A stretch of 64,000 bases of DNA. Origin: VRUE01 sp035605695 (lineage in GTDB: Bacteria; Actinomycetota; Thermoleophilia; Solirubrobacterales; 70-9). The notes under the pieces were generated by a model that was not told the origin of the DNA, searched no databases, and worked only from the letters and a program-made list of their open reading frames with translations. Positions 16,397 to 24,317 of the stretch are shown one piece after another (position 1 is the stretch's first letter; the number at the start of each line of letters is the position of its first letter). The DNA lies in the NCBI GenBank assembly GCA_035605695.1, contig DATNGZ010000052.1:1-64000 (forward strand), written 5' to 3'. The position numbers and the translations under genes were made by a program.

Positions 16397-16452
16397 GCGG
16401 CCAAATCGACACAGTGGCTTCCGGGTGTTCGAATCCGTGGCGATTTGGCCGC
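16397..16452. terminator. Hairpin between fmt and rsmB
   Basis: Perfect 12-bp arms GCGGCCAAATCG (16397-16408) and CGATTTGGCCGC (16441-16452) with a 32-nt loop. The left arm starts just past the fmt stop codon and the right arm ends 12 nt before the rsmB ATG. It could attenuate or terminate read-through between the two genes. Confidence 0.5.
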
Positions 16453-16463
16453 GATCGATTGTC

Positions 16464-17777
16464 ATGATCGCGCCCGCCCGCCAGCTCGCCTACGAGACGA
16501 TTCGGGCCACTTTCGAGCGCGACGCCCACACCGAGCGCGCCTTCCGCGAGGCGGCCGACGAGCGCGGTCTCTATGGCCGCGAGCGGGCGCAGGCGCAGCG
16601 ACTCGCCTATGGCGCCGTGCAGCGCCGCGGCACCAGCGACGCCGCCCTCGAGCGCCTCGTCGACCGGCCGCTGCGCGAGCTCGATCCGCCGCTGATTGCG
16701 GCTCTGCGGCTGGGGATGTACGAGCTGCTCTTCGCCGATGGGACCCCCGACCACGCCGCCGTCGACCAGGCGGTCGAGCTGGTCAAGCGCGCCGGCGCCG
16801 CCCACGCATCGGGTCTGGTCAACGCCGTGCTGCGCCGCGCCGTCCGTGAGCGCGCCGCGCTGACGGAGTCGTTGCTCGGTGACGATTCGACCCAGGAGGC
16901 CGCGGCGGTGGCGCACTCGGCGCCGCTCTGGCTGGTGCAGATGTGGTGGCGGGAGCTTGGTCCCGACGACGCGCGGTCCCTGCTCGCCGCCTGCAACGAG
17001 CCGGCCGAGCACGCCTACCGCGTCAACACCCTCCGCACCGACGTCGAGTCCGTGCTCGCACGCCTCCGCGACGCTGGCGTAATCGCTTCCGGTGCGCCTT
17101 ATGTACCTATAGGGGCCATAAGGCGCACCGGAAGCGAGTTGCCGCCGGAGATGATCCTGGTGGAGGGGCAGACCGGAGCCGTCGTGCCCGAGCTGGTCGC
17201 CGCCGGCGAGCTGACGCCGCAGAGTCGCGGTTCGGCCACCGTGGTCGAGGTGCTTGACCCGCAGCCGGGCGAGCACGTCCTCGACCTCTGCGCTGGCCCC
17301 GGCATCAAGACCGGCCAAATCGCCGCCCGCATGGGCGATCGCGGCGAGGTGATCTCGGTCGAGAACGACTCGGGGCGCGCCGCCGAAGTGGCGAGCCAGG
17401 CACGTCGGCTCGGACTGCGCAGCGTCACCGTGATCGAGACCGACGCCACCCAGGCCGGGATGACCGGTTTCGACCGGGTCCTGCTCGACGGGCCTTGCTC
17501 TGACCTCGGCGCTCTCGCATCCCGTCCAGACGCCCGCTGGCGCAAGTCGCCGGCGACGATTGAGCGCCTGGTCGAGGTCCAGTCCGAACTACTGCAGCGA
17601 GCCCGCGAGGCGCTTCGTCCCGGCGGAACGCTGGTCTACTCGACCTGCACGATCTCGCGCCGCGAGAACGAGGATCAGGTCAGCGGTGGCGAGTGCTGGC
17701 AGATCCGCCCGGACCGCGATCGCACCACCGGCTTCTTCATCAGCCGCCTCAAGCGCGATGATGGTGACGATGAGTGA
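16464..17777 (+). CDS. rsmB: 16S rRNA (cytosine-C5)-methyltransferase RsmB/Sun
   Basis: Methylates C967 of 16S rRNA with SAM. 437 aa from the ATG at 16464. Residues ~1-130 form the NusB-like RNA-binding domain (RQLAYETIRATFERDAH, RAQAQRLAYGAVQRRG); the catalytic domain follows, with LDLCAGPGIKTGQIAARM (SAM loop), LLDGPCSDLGAL and the second catalytic cysteine in YSTCTISRRENEDQV. A 55-bp palindrome is built into the frame at codons ~207-225 (IASGAPYVPIGAIRRTGSE), just before the SAM domain. It overlaps the next gene by 8 bp. Confidence 0.9.
   Translation: MIAPARQLAYETIRATFERDAHTERAFREAADERGLYGRERAQAQRLAYGAVQRRGTSDAALERLVDRPLRELDPPLIAALRLGMYELLFADGTPDHAAVDQAVELVKRAGAAHASGLVNAVLRRAVRERAALTESLLGDDSTQEAAAVAHSAPLWLVQMWWRELGPDDARSLLAACNEPAEHAYRVNTLRTDVESVLARLRDAGVIASGAPYVPIGAIRRTGSELPPEMILVEGQTGAVVPELVAAGELTPQSRGSATVVEVLDPQPGEHVLDLCAGPGIKTGQIAARMGDRGEVISVENDSGRAAEVASQARRLGLRSVTVIETDATQAGMTGFDRVLLDGPCSDLGALASRPDARWRKSPATIERLVEVQSELLQRAREALRPGGTLVYSTCTISRRENEDQVSGGECWQIRPDRDRTTGFFISRLKRDDGDDE
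17083..17137. repeat. Perfect 21-bp palindrome inside rsmB
   Basis: Arms 17083-17103 and 17117-17137 (TCGCTTCCGGTGCGCCTTAT...) are fully complementary around the 13-nt loop TACCTATAGGGGC. The length is compatible with the reading frame and no stop is introduced. It adds about 18 residues not obviously part of the RsmB fold. The CCTATA loop is shared with hairpins at 14775-14819 and 41584-41622. Confidence 0.75.
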
Positions 17778-18009
17778 GGCGGTGGAGGGCGAGAGCATCA
17801 TGCGCCGGGCGGCCTGCCCCGGCTGCGGCGAGCCCTGGTTGCGCCCCACGCAGCTGCCCGGCCGCTTCCGCTGCGTGTACTGTCTGCGCCGCTTCGAGCT
17901 CGTCTCGCAGTGCCCCAACTGCGGCGAACACCAAACCATTGCCCGCATGAGCACCACCGAGGACATGACCTGCCAAACCTGCGGCGATTCGATGCTGAGA
18001 CCCGTATGA
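17770..18009 (+). CDS. Small double zinc-ribbon protein
   Basis: 79 aa from the ATG at 17770, overlapping the rsmB stop by 8 bp. Four CXXC pairs are visible: CPGC, CVYC, CPNC and CQTC, enough for two zinc ribbons in a protein with little else. It lies between rsmB and rpe with overlaps on both sides, so it is translated from the same mRNA. The function is not recognisable; nucleic-acid binding is a guess from the zinc-ribbon architecture. Confidence 0.7.
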   Translation: MSEAVEGESIMRRAACPGCGEPWLRPTQLPGRFRCVYCLRRFELVSQCPNCGEHQTIARMSTTEDMTCQTCGDSMLRPV

Positions 18010-18692
18010 GTGAGCGAATGATGGAATTGCTGTCTTCGCCGCGGGTCGCTCCCTCGATCCTCTCGGCAGATTTCTCCAAGCTCGGCGCTCAGATCGAGGA
18101 GGTGATGGACGCCGGGGCGCGGGTGATCCACTTTGATGTCATGGACGGGCACTTCGTGCCGCCGATCACGATCGGTCCACTGGTGGCGGCATCGATTGCC
18201 GACCAGGTTCATGCCGCCGGCGGAGTAATCGACGTCCACCTGATGATCGAGCAGCCCGAGCGCCAGATTGAGGCCTTTGCCAAGGCCGGCGCCGATTCGA
18301 TCACCTTCCATGAGGAGGCGACCCAGCATGCCAACCGCACCCTGGCCGCGATCCGCGAGCTCGGTTGTCTCGCCGGCATCGCCCTCAATCCGGGAACCCC
18401 GGCCGAGGCGCTGGCGGAGCTGCGCAGCCTCGCCGACATCGTCCTCTGCATGACCGTCAACCCGGGCTGGGGCGGCCAGTCGTTCATCGAGGGCTCGCCC
18501 GACAAGGTCTCCCGGCTCGTGCCCCTGGCCGGCAAGGCCAAGATCGAGGTCGACGGTGGCATCGACGCCTCAACCGCTGGCTCGGTCGCCGCGGCGGGCG
18601 CCTCTCTTTTCGTCGCCGGCTCCGCCGTCTTTGGCGCCGCTGACCCGGCTGCGGCCTACAGCGAGATCGCCGCGGCGGCCGGCGCGGCCTAG
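18006..18692 (+). CDS. rpe: Ribulose-phosphate 3-epimerase
   Basis: Interconverts ribulose 5-phosphate and xylulose 5-phosphate in the pentose phosphate pathway. 228 aa; the ATG overlaps the zinc-ribbon stop (ATGA). TIM-barrel marks: VAPSILSADFSKLGAQI, VIHFDVMDGHFVPPITIGP, DVHLMIEQPE, ALNPGTPAEAL, MTVNPGWGGQSFI and EVDGGIDASTAG, with the metal/catalytic Asp and His residues present. The 3' end overlaps the convergent antiporter gene by 4 bp. Confidence 0.93.
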   Translation: MSERMMELLSSPRVAPSILSADFSKLGAQIEEVMDAGARVIHFDVMDGHFVPPITIGPLVAASIADQVHAAGGVIDVHLMIEQPERQIEAFAKAGADSITFHEEATQHANRTLAAIRELGCLAGIALNPGTPAEALAELRSLADIVLCMTVNPGWGGQSFIEGSPDKVSRLVPLAGKAKIEVDGGIDASTAGSVAAAGASLFVAGSAVFGAADPAAAYSEIAAAAGAA

Positions 18693-20485
18693 CGCGCGAT
18701 AAGCGCCCCAATTACCTCCTGCCACCACGCCTGCTCGGCAGGATCGTCGCCGCTGACCCGCTGGGCGCGGCGCTCGCACCAGTGCGCTACGGCGCGCCGG
18801 TCGCCAACCGCCACCGCGACTTCAGAGGTCAGCGCGTAGCGTCCGTCGACCAGGGTGACCAGCGCGCTCGAGCTGTCGCGGCGGCTGCGCAGCACCGAGG
18901 CGACGGCGATGCCATTGACCTCGGTTGGGGCCGAGGGATCCTCGATCGCGCCGCCGGGTCCGACCGAGAAGATCTGCGGCGCGCCGCGCCGCGGCAGGCG
19001 CTCCGGGACCGGCGCGCCGATCGGCCCGTCGTGCCAGCGCTTGGTCAGCTCCTCGACCTCCTCGCGCAGCTCGCCGCGGACGAGGATGTGGAGCTCGTCG
19101 CCCTCGCGCACCTCGGTCGAGCCGCGCGGCGGGATCGCGTGGCCGTCGCGCACGATCACATTGACCAGCGCCTCGCGCGGCAGGCCGAGTTCGCGCACCA
19201 GGTGACCGGCTGCGGCCGCGCCGGGACGCAGGCGGTAGGAGATGACATCGCCACCGAGGCGGCGAATTCGCCCCGACTCGAGCAGCCGCCGCGGCAGCGC
19301 CGGCTCGTCGGTGGTCAGCCCGAGTCGGCTCGCCAGCGGCTCGAAGCTGGCGCCCTGGATCAGGGTCGAGGTGACGACGACGAAGAAGACGATTGCGAAC
19401 AGCTCGTCGCCGCTACCGACCCCGGCGACGACCGGAAAGGTGGCGAGCCAGATCGGCGTCGCGCCGCGCAGCCCGGCCCAGCCCAGCATCGCCCGCTCGC
19501 GCAGGTCAAGCGGTGAGAGGGCGGTCGCGATGAAGGCGGCCACGGGGCGGGCGACGAAGATCAGCACGGCCGAGAGGGCGAGGCTTTCCCAGGCGACGTC
19601 GCCGAGCGTGCTGGGGAAGACGAGCAGGCCGAGCAGGATGAAGAGGCCGATCTGGGCGACCCAGCCGACGCCCTCGTGGAAGGCGACGATCGTGCGCCGC
19701 GCCGGGATGCGGGCGCCGCCGAGGGCGAGGGCGGTGAGGTAAACCGCGAGGAATCCCGATCCGTGGGCGACCTCGGCCAGGCCGAAGGCGAGCCCGGCGA
19801 TCGCGATCGTCGCCACCGGGTAGATCCCGTCGGTCGGCAGCTGGGCCCGGTCGAGGGCGATCGTGGCGAGCCGGCCGAGGGCGAGGCCGACCACGGCGCC
19901 AATCGCCAGTTTGAGCGCCAGCAGGCCGGCCATGTCGGCGAGGCCGAAGCCGGGCTGCTGGATCCATTCGATGAAGCCGATCACGAGCAGCAGGGCAACC
20001 GGGTCGTTCATCCCCGACTCGCCCTCGAGCGAGCGCGCCAGCCGCTTTTTCAGGGTCGAGCGGCGCAGCACGGCGAAGATCGCCGCCGAGTCGGTGGCGG
20101 CGATCGCGGCGCCGACGATCATCCCTTCGAGCACGCTGATGTCGAAGATCCAGTGGGCAGCGAGACCCGCCGCGCAGGCGGTGATCGCGGTCCCGATCGT
20201 CGCCATCGAGGCGGCGGTGCCGAGCACCGGGCGGATCTCCGACCAACCCGCCGTCAGGCCGCCCTCGAAGAGGATCAGGACAAGCGCGATCGTGCCCAGC
20301 GTCCGCGCCAGCTCGACGTTGTCGAACTCGATCCCGCCGATTCCCTCCGAGCCGGCGAGCATGCCCAGGCCGAGGAAGAGCAGCAGGCCCGGGATGCGGA
20401 TTCGGTCGGCGAGCAGGGCGCCGAGGATTCCGGCAGCGAGCAGGGCGCCGGCAACAAGGATCAGCTCGGCGTCGTGTCCTCCCAT
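18689..20485 (-). CDS. Cation/proton antiporter, CPA family with C-terminal TrkA-C domain (NhaP2/CvrA-like)
   Basis: 598 aa. About 12-13 hydrophobic segments span residues ~5-400, including the antiporter core with paired acids GAAIAATDSAAIFAVLR and EGESGMNDPVALLL. From ~420 a soluble domain resembling TrkA-C follows (LRPGAAAAGHLVRELGLPRE, STEVREGDELHILVRG), then a cytosolic tail, the layout of NhaP2/CvrA K+/H+ antiporters. Ion specificity cannot be read from sequence alone. It is first downstream of the flippase gene on the minus strand with a 9-bp gap, probably one transcript. Confidence 0.85.
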   Translation of the reverse strand: MGGHDAELILVAGALLAAGILGALLADRIRIPGLLLFLGLGMLAGSEGIGGIEFDNVELARTLGTIALVLILFEGGLTAGWSEIRPVLGTAASMATIGTAITACAAGLAAHWIFDISVLEGMIVGAAIAATDSAAIFAVLRRSTLKKRLARSLEGESGMNDPVALLLVIGFIEWIQQPGFGLADMAGLLALKLAIGAVVGLALGRLATIALDRAQLPTDGIYPVATIAIAGLAFGLAEVAHGSGFLAVYLTALALGGARIPARRTIVAFHEGVGWVAQIGLFILLGLLVFPSTLGDVAWESLALSAVLIFVARPVAAFIATALSPLDLRERAMLGWAGLRGATPIWLATFPVVAGVGSGDELFAIVFFVVVTSTLIQGASFEPLASRLGLTTDEPALPRRLLESGRIRRLGGDVISYRLRPGAAAAGHLVRELGLPREALVNVIVRDGHAIPPRGSTEVREGDELHILVRGELREEVEELTKRWHDGPIGAPVPERLPRRGAPQIFSVGPGGAIEDPSAPTEVNGIAVASVLRSRRDSSSALVTLVDGRYALTSEVAVAVGDRRAVAHWCERRAQRVSGDDPAEQAWWQEVIGALIAR

Positions 20486-20494
20486 CGCGGCCGC

Positions 20495-21904
20495 CTAAGC
20501 GTTCTCGTCGACCGCGGCGAGGCGCATCTCGAGTTCCTCGGGAGAACCCGGCGCCGGCACGTCCTCGGCCCGCTCGTGGGGGCGGCGGTAGATCAGGTAG
20601 AGCAGGCCGAAGAGGACGCCGGCGGCAAGGACGAAGCCGACCTCGACCCGGTGGAACTCGTTGCTGACCAAAGGCACGAAGTTCCAGCCGATGAAGAGGG
20701 CGGCGCAGACGATCCAGCGCGCCGCCGCGCGGCGCACCTGGCCCTGGGCAACGCAGGCCTGGTTAACGGTGACCGAGCAGAGGTAAAGGCCCATCGCCGC
20801 CGTGACCATGAGCAGTTCGCCACGGCCGTAGCTGTACTTCTTGCTGAAAGCGAGTTGCATCAGCTGCGGCCCCGCGATCACGACGACGAGCCCGGTGAAG
20901 GCGGCAAAGGCGGCGATCCCGAGCAGGACCATCCGCACCGAGCGGTGAAACTCCCGCTCGCTGTCGGGATCATCGCTGGTATGCAGGCCGGTCAGGTGGG
21001 GCAGGATGCTGGTTGAGACCGCCTGGAAGACCTGCAGTGGCGCCCGGGCCAGCATCAGCACATTGAAGATGAAGCCCGCCGCCGCGGCGCCCTGCAGGCC
21101 GCGGATGATCAACGGCCCGGCGTTGAGGAAGGCTTGTTCGCTGAACATGATCACCAGCACCGCCGCGGCGAAACCGGTGCCGTGGGCCATCGAGACCGCA
21201 GACTCGGCATCGACCTCTGCGGCGGGTTTGACCGGCGCGGCGCGCGCCCGGCGGGCGAAGGCCAGCGGCACGACCATCAAGCTCATCGAAGGGGCTGCGA
21301 CGATCCCAATCGCCACCGCCGACTGGCCTTCGAGCAGGCTGACCGCGACCAGCACCGCGAACAGGGTGCGGAAGACCGACTCGGAGAGGATCAGCGCGGT
21401 GAAGAGGCCGAAGCGCTTCTGGCCGGCGAGGAAACCGCGGGCGAAGTAGCTGGCGGCGTAGAACAGGACCGCCGAGAAGAAGATCCAGTAGAGAGTTTCG
21501 TTTCCCTCGAGCAGGTCGTTCTGCAGCGGCCCGCGAAAGGCCAGCGCCAGTACGGCGAAGAGCGCCGCCAGGCCGAGCTGGATCAGCGAGGCGTTGCGCA
21601 CCGTGCCATCGATCGGCTCGCCCTTCGCCGTGTGTTCAGAGATGTGGCGGGAGAGCAGCTGTTCGACCGGCCGATAGAGGGTGGAGATCGTGATGAAGAC
21701 GGCCGACCAGAGCACCGTGATCTGCCCGTAGTCGGGCTTGGAGAGCACGTGTGAGGCGATCAGGAAGTAGACGTAGGTGATCACGCCGGTGAGGCCGACG
21801 CCGATCGCGAGGAAGCTCGCCGTTTTGCCGTAGTCGGCGGTCGCGGAGGTACCGTTTGGGGTGGCGCCCGCCGGGACGCCAGGGTCTTTGCGAAGCAGCC
21901 CCAT
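20495..21904 (-). CDS. Polysaccharide/lipid-linked oligosaccharide flippase (MVF/Wzx superfamily)
   Basis: 469 aa with ~12-14 hydrophobic helices and no signal peptide; it starts MGLLRKDPGVPAG and enters the first helix near residue 30 (SFLAIGVGLTGVITYVYFLI). The architecture is that of polysaccharide export flippases. Its start codon overlaps the stop of the glycosyltransferase by 1 bp (TGATG), so the two are coupled; together they suggest synthesis and export of a cell-surface glycan. Substrate unknown. Confidence 0.78.
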   Translation of the reverse strand: MGLLRKDPGVPAGATPNGTSATADYGKTASFLAIGVGLTGVITYVYFLIASHVLSKPDYGQITVLWSAVFITISTLYRPVEQLLSRHISEHTAKGEPIDGTVRNASLIQLGLAALFAVLALAFRGPLQNDLLEGNETLYWIFFSAVLFYAASYFARGFLAGQKRFGLFTALILSESVFRTLFAVLVAVSLLEGQSAVAIGIVAAPSMSLMVVPLAFARRARAAPVKPAAEVDAESAVSMAHGTGFAAAVLVIMFSEQAFLNAGPLIIRGLQGAAAAGFIFNVLMLARAPLQVFQAVSTSILPHLTGLHTSDDPDSEREFHRSVRMVLLGIAAFAAFTGLVVVIAGPQLMQLAFSKKYSYGRGELLMVTAAMGLYLCSVTVNQACVAQGQVRRAAARWIVCAALFIGWNFVPLVSNEFHRVEVGFVLAAGVLFGLLYLIYRRPHERAEDVPAPGSPEELEMRLAAVDENA

Positions 21905-22887
21905 CAGCGCCCGGCGCCGGGCTCGTAGTGGGAGGGCGGCACCTCCAGCGCCAGCTCCACCCTGCGCACGCGCTCGTAGACCCGCTGCGTCATCACTCGC
22001 TGCCCGGCCAAAAGGTCGCCGATCACGCCCAGCGCCAGCAGCTGGATCGCGGCGATGAAGAGGACCGCACCGAGGATCAGCGACTGGACGTGGCCGGTGC
22101 TGTCGCCGTTGAACAGCCAGTCGAGCAGGAAGGGCAGCCAGGCGAGCAGGGCGAGGATCGCGACCACCGCGCCGGCGCTGGCGAAAACGCGCAGCGGCTC
22201 GTAGCGGGCGTAGATGCGCAGGATCGAGAGCGCGTTGCGGCGCACGTAGCCGCCGGTCGAGTCGAAAAGGCGCGACTCGCGCGTCTGCGGGTTGGTGCCG
22301 ATCTCAACCCCCTCGACCGCGACCAGCATCTTGCCCGCCTGGATCAGGCTCTCCAGCGTGTAGGTGAAGTTGTCGACGACGAGCAGGCCGAGCGCTGCCT
22401 CGCGGTTGTAGGAGCGAAAGCCGGAGGTGGTGTCGGCGATCTCGGTCCCGGCCAGCCTGCTGACGATCCAGCTGCCGAGCTTCTGCAGCCCTTTCTTCGA
22501 GCCGGAGAAGTGCTCGATCTGGCCGACCTGGCGGTCGCCGACGACCATGTCGGCCTCGCCGGCGAGGATCGGCGCCAGCAGCTTGGGAATGTCGGCGCCG
22601 CGGTACTGATTGTCGGCGTCTGTATTGACGATCACGTCGGCGCCGAGCTTGAGGCAGGCGTCCAGTCCTGCCTGGAAGCCGGCGGCGAGGCCCTTGTTGT
22701 TGGTCAGGCGGACGATGTGCTCGACGCCGTGCTCGCGAGCCACCTCGACCGTGCGGTCGGTCGAGCCGTCGTCGATGACCAGGAGCTCGACCGTCTCGAT
22801 GCCCTCGATCTGGCGCGGGATGTCCGCGATTGTTGCCGGGAGGGTCGCCTCCTCGTTGAGGCAGGGGATTTGGACGATCAGCTTCAT
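21904..22887 (-). CDS. Glycosyltransferase family 2 (DPM1/polyprenyl-phosphate type)
   Basis: 327 aa from the ATG at 22887 (MKLIVQIPCLNEEATLP). GT-A landmarks: ELLVIDDGSTDRTVEVA, TNNKGLAAGFQAGLDACL, IVNTDADNQYRGADIP (DXD-like) and GDRQVGQ. Two C-terminal hydrophobic helices (~250-300) anchor it in the membrane, as in polyprenyl-phosphate sugar transferases. An in-frame start at 22935 would add 16 residues rich in Arg/Pro; the ATG at 22887 fits the family. It leads the minus-strand operon glycosyltransferase-flippase-antiporter. Confidence 0.87.
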   Translation of the reverse strand: MKLIVQIPCLNEEATLPATIADIPRQIEGIETVELLVIDDGSTDRTVEVAREHGVEHIVRLTNNKGLAAGFQAGLDACLKLGADVIVNTDADNQYRGADIPKLLAPILAGEADMVVGDRQVGQIEHFSGSKKGLQKLGSWIVSRLAGTEIADTTSGFRSYNREAALGLLVVDNFTYTLESLIQAGKMLVAVEGVEIGTNPQTRESRLFDSTGGYVRRNALSILRIYARYEPLRVFASAGAVVAILALLAWLPFLLDWLFNGDSTGHVQSLILGAVLFIAAIQLLALGVIGDLLAGQRVMTQRVYERVRRVELALEVPPSHYEPGAGR

Positions 22888-22918
22888 AAGGGCCGGGTCA
22901 GGGTATCCGCGCTTCCGG

Positions 22919-23064
22919 CGCGCGGGTCCTGTCATGGGGGTGGGGTGCCCTCCTTGGACTGCGCGCTGCTCCGGGCGCCGGGAACATGCGCGCGCAAGGT
23001 TGTGGCCTTGCCCTCCGCAGCCTCCGTCCGGCGGAGATCACCCCACCCCCATGCCACCCGCGCG
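22919..23064. repeat. Large composite hairpin between glycosyltransferase and ribD
   Basis: Two nested perfect stems: CGCGCGGGT (22919-22927) with its complement at 23056-23064, and CATGGGGGTGGGGTG (22933-22947) with its complement at 23039-23053. About 90 nt lie in the loop. It fills the intergenic space between the diverging glycosyltransferase and ribD genes, where terminators are not needed, so a structural or regulatory role is possible. Confidence 0.55.
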
Positions 23065-23107
23065 AGGAACGTCACAGAGTGACTGACTCAGGGCGGTAAG
23101 CTTGGTT

Positions 23108-23123
23108 GATTGACCAGTCAATC
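23108..23123. promoter_or_regulatory. Palindromic candidate operator at the ribD start
   Basis: GATTGACCAGTCAATC is a 7+7 bp inverted repeat with a 2-bp centre, ending 6 bp before the ATG at 23130. It resembles operators of TetR/FadR-type dimeric regulators. No FMN riboswitch is visible upstream of this riboflavin operon, so this may be its control site (inference). Confidence 0.45.
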
Positions 23124-23129
23124 GGTCGT

Positions 23130-24317
23130 ATGAAATCGCAGCTCACAGGCACGGATCGATCGCACCTCTTGAGGGCGCTTGAGCTTGCGGAGGGCGGGCG
23201 TGGTCGGGTCAGTCCTAATCCTCTTGTCGGAGCTGTCGTAGTGCGTGATGGCGACGTGATTGGTGAGGGATTTCACGCTGAGTTGGGAGGGCTGCACGCT
23301 GAGCGGGCGGCTCTTGCCGACTGCTGGGAGAAGGGCGATGACCCTGCCGGGGCGACCATGTACGTGACCTTGGAGCCCTGTGCTCATACGGGCAGGCAGC
23401 CGCCCTGCACCGACGCGGTCTTGGAGGCTGGGATCTCTCGGGTTGTGATCGCTTCTGAGGATCCGAGTGAGAAGGCGGCTGGCCGCGGCCCTGGGATCTT
23501 GCGCGACGGGGGGGTGGAGGTCGAGTTTGCCGCGGGCGAGGAGGCGACCGCGGCGCGGTTGCTCAATCAGCCGTTCCGCAAGCATGCCCGCACCGGGTTG
23601 CCGTTGGTGACGCTGAAGCTGGCGATGTCGCTCGACGGCCGCACCTCGACCGCACCCGGTGACTCCCCCTGGATCTCCGGCGAGAAGAGCCGCGAGCTGG
23701 TCCACCGCTGGCGTGCCGAATCCGACGCAATAGCCGTAGGCATCAACACCGCCCTAACCGACGACCCCCTCCTAACCGCCCGTCCCGCCGACGGGCCTGA
23801 AAGCGGACATATAGGCCCGTTTCAGGCCCGTCGGCAGCCGGTTCGGATCGTCTTCGATCGCGAAGCTCGCCTGCCCCTCGACTCTCAGCTGCTTCAAACC
23901 CTCGAGCAGTCACCGGTGCTCGTCGTCGTCTCACCCGAAGCTGACGCCTCGCTTCTTCGCGAGGCAGGCGCGGAGGTCCTGGTCGCCGATGGCATCGGAG
24001 CCGCCCTTGCCGATTTGGGCCGTCGGGGCATTACGAGCCTCTTCCTGGAGGGCGGCTCGACCCTCGCGGCTGCTTTCCAGGCCGCCGGTCAGCTCGACGA
24101 AGCTCGCACCTTCGTCGCTCCGGTTCTTCTGGGCGGAACCCAAGCGGCTACCCGCGCGGGTGGCGCGAATGCGGGGGGGCCGAGAACGGAGGCGAAGCCC
24201 CCGCCCGCAGGCCCCCCCGCAGTCGCGACAGGCCCCGCGCGCCTAACCCCCTTGTCCCACACCGAAGAACCCATCGGCGACGACACCCTGATCACGGCCC
24301 GCTACAAGGAGTGGTGA
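23130..24317 (+). CDS. ribD: Bifunctional riboflavin biosynthesis deaminase/reductase RibD
   Basis: Second and third steps of riboflavin synthesis. 395 aa from ATG 23130; a TTG at 23106 would place the upstream palindrome inside the gene. The N-terminal deaminase has NPLVGAVVVRDG, LHAERAAL and PCAHTGRQPPCTDAVLEAG (zinc His and two Cys); the C-terminal reductase has LKLAMSLDGRTS, SDAIAVGINTALTDDPLLT and LFLEGGSTLAAAF. Two palindromes lie in frame (23787-23835 and 24164-24227); they encode ADGPESGHIGPFQARR and a Gly/Pro-rich stretch that look like insertions. Codon use in the first half favours G/T endings more than neighbouring genes. It overlaps ribE by 1 bp. Confidence 0.9.
   Translation: MKSQLTGTDRSHLLRALELAEGGRGRVSPNPLVGAVVVRDGDVIGEGFHAELGGLHAERAALADCWEKGDDPAGATMYVTLEPCAHTGRQPPCTDAVLEAGISRVVIASEDPSEKAAGRGPGILRDGGVEVEFAAGEEATAARLLNQPFRKHARTGLPLVTLKLAMSLDGRTSTAPGDSPWISGEKSRELVHRWRAESDAIAVGINTALTDDPLLTARPADGPESGHIGPFQARRQPVRIVFDREARLPLDSQLLQTLEQSPVLVVVSPEADASLLREAGAEVLVADGIGAALADLGRRGITSLFLEGGSTLAAAFQAAGQLDEARTFVAPVLLGGTQAATRAGGANAGGPRTEAKPPPAGPPAVATGPARLTPLSHTEEPIGDDTLITARYKEW
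23787..23835. repeat. In-frame palindrome inside ribD, first
   Basis: GCCGACGGGCCTGAAA (23787-23802) is the exact complement of 23820-23835; after a single bulged base three more pairs form. The loop contains ACATATAGG. It falls in the reductase domain before QPVRIVFD. Confidence 0.7.
24164..24227. repeat. In-frame palindrome inside ribD, second
   Basis: Arms 24164-24181 and 24210-24227 pair at 17 of 18 positions, with a perfect 12-bp inner block TGCGGGGGGGCC / GGCCCCCCCGCA. It encodes a low-complexity Gly/Pro/Ala stretch between FVAPVLLGG and ARLTPLSH near the C-terminus. Confidence 0.7.

Noticed and set aside
16420..16445. tRNA T-loop-like string GTGTTCGAATCC between fmt and rsmB
   Set aside because: The flanks do not form a T stem, acceptor or anticodon arm; it is the loop of a simple hairpin.
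22945..23129. Possible FMN riboswitch before ribD
   Set aside because: The conserved RFN-element strings are absent; only the composite hairpin and a palindrome are present.
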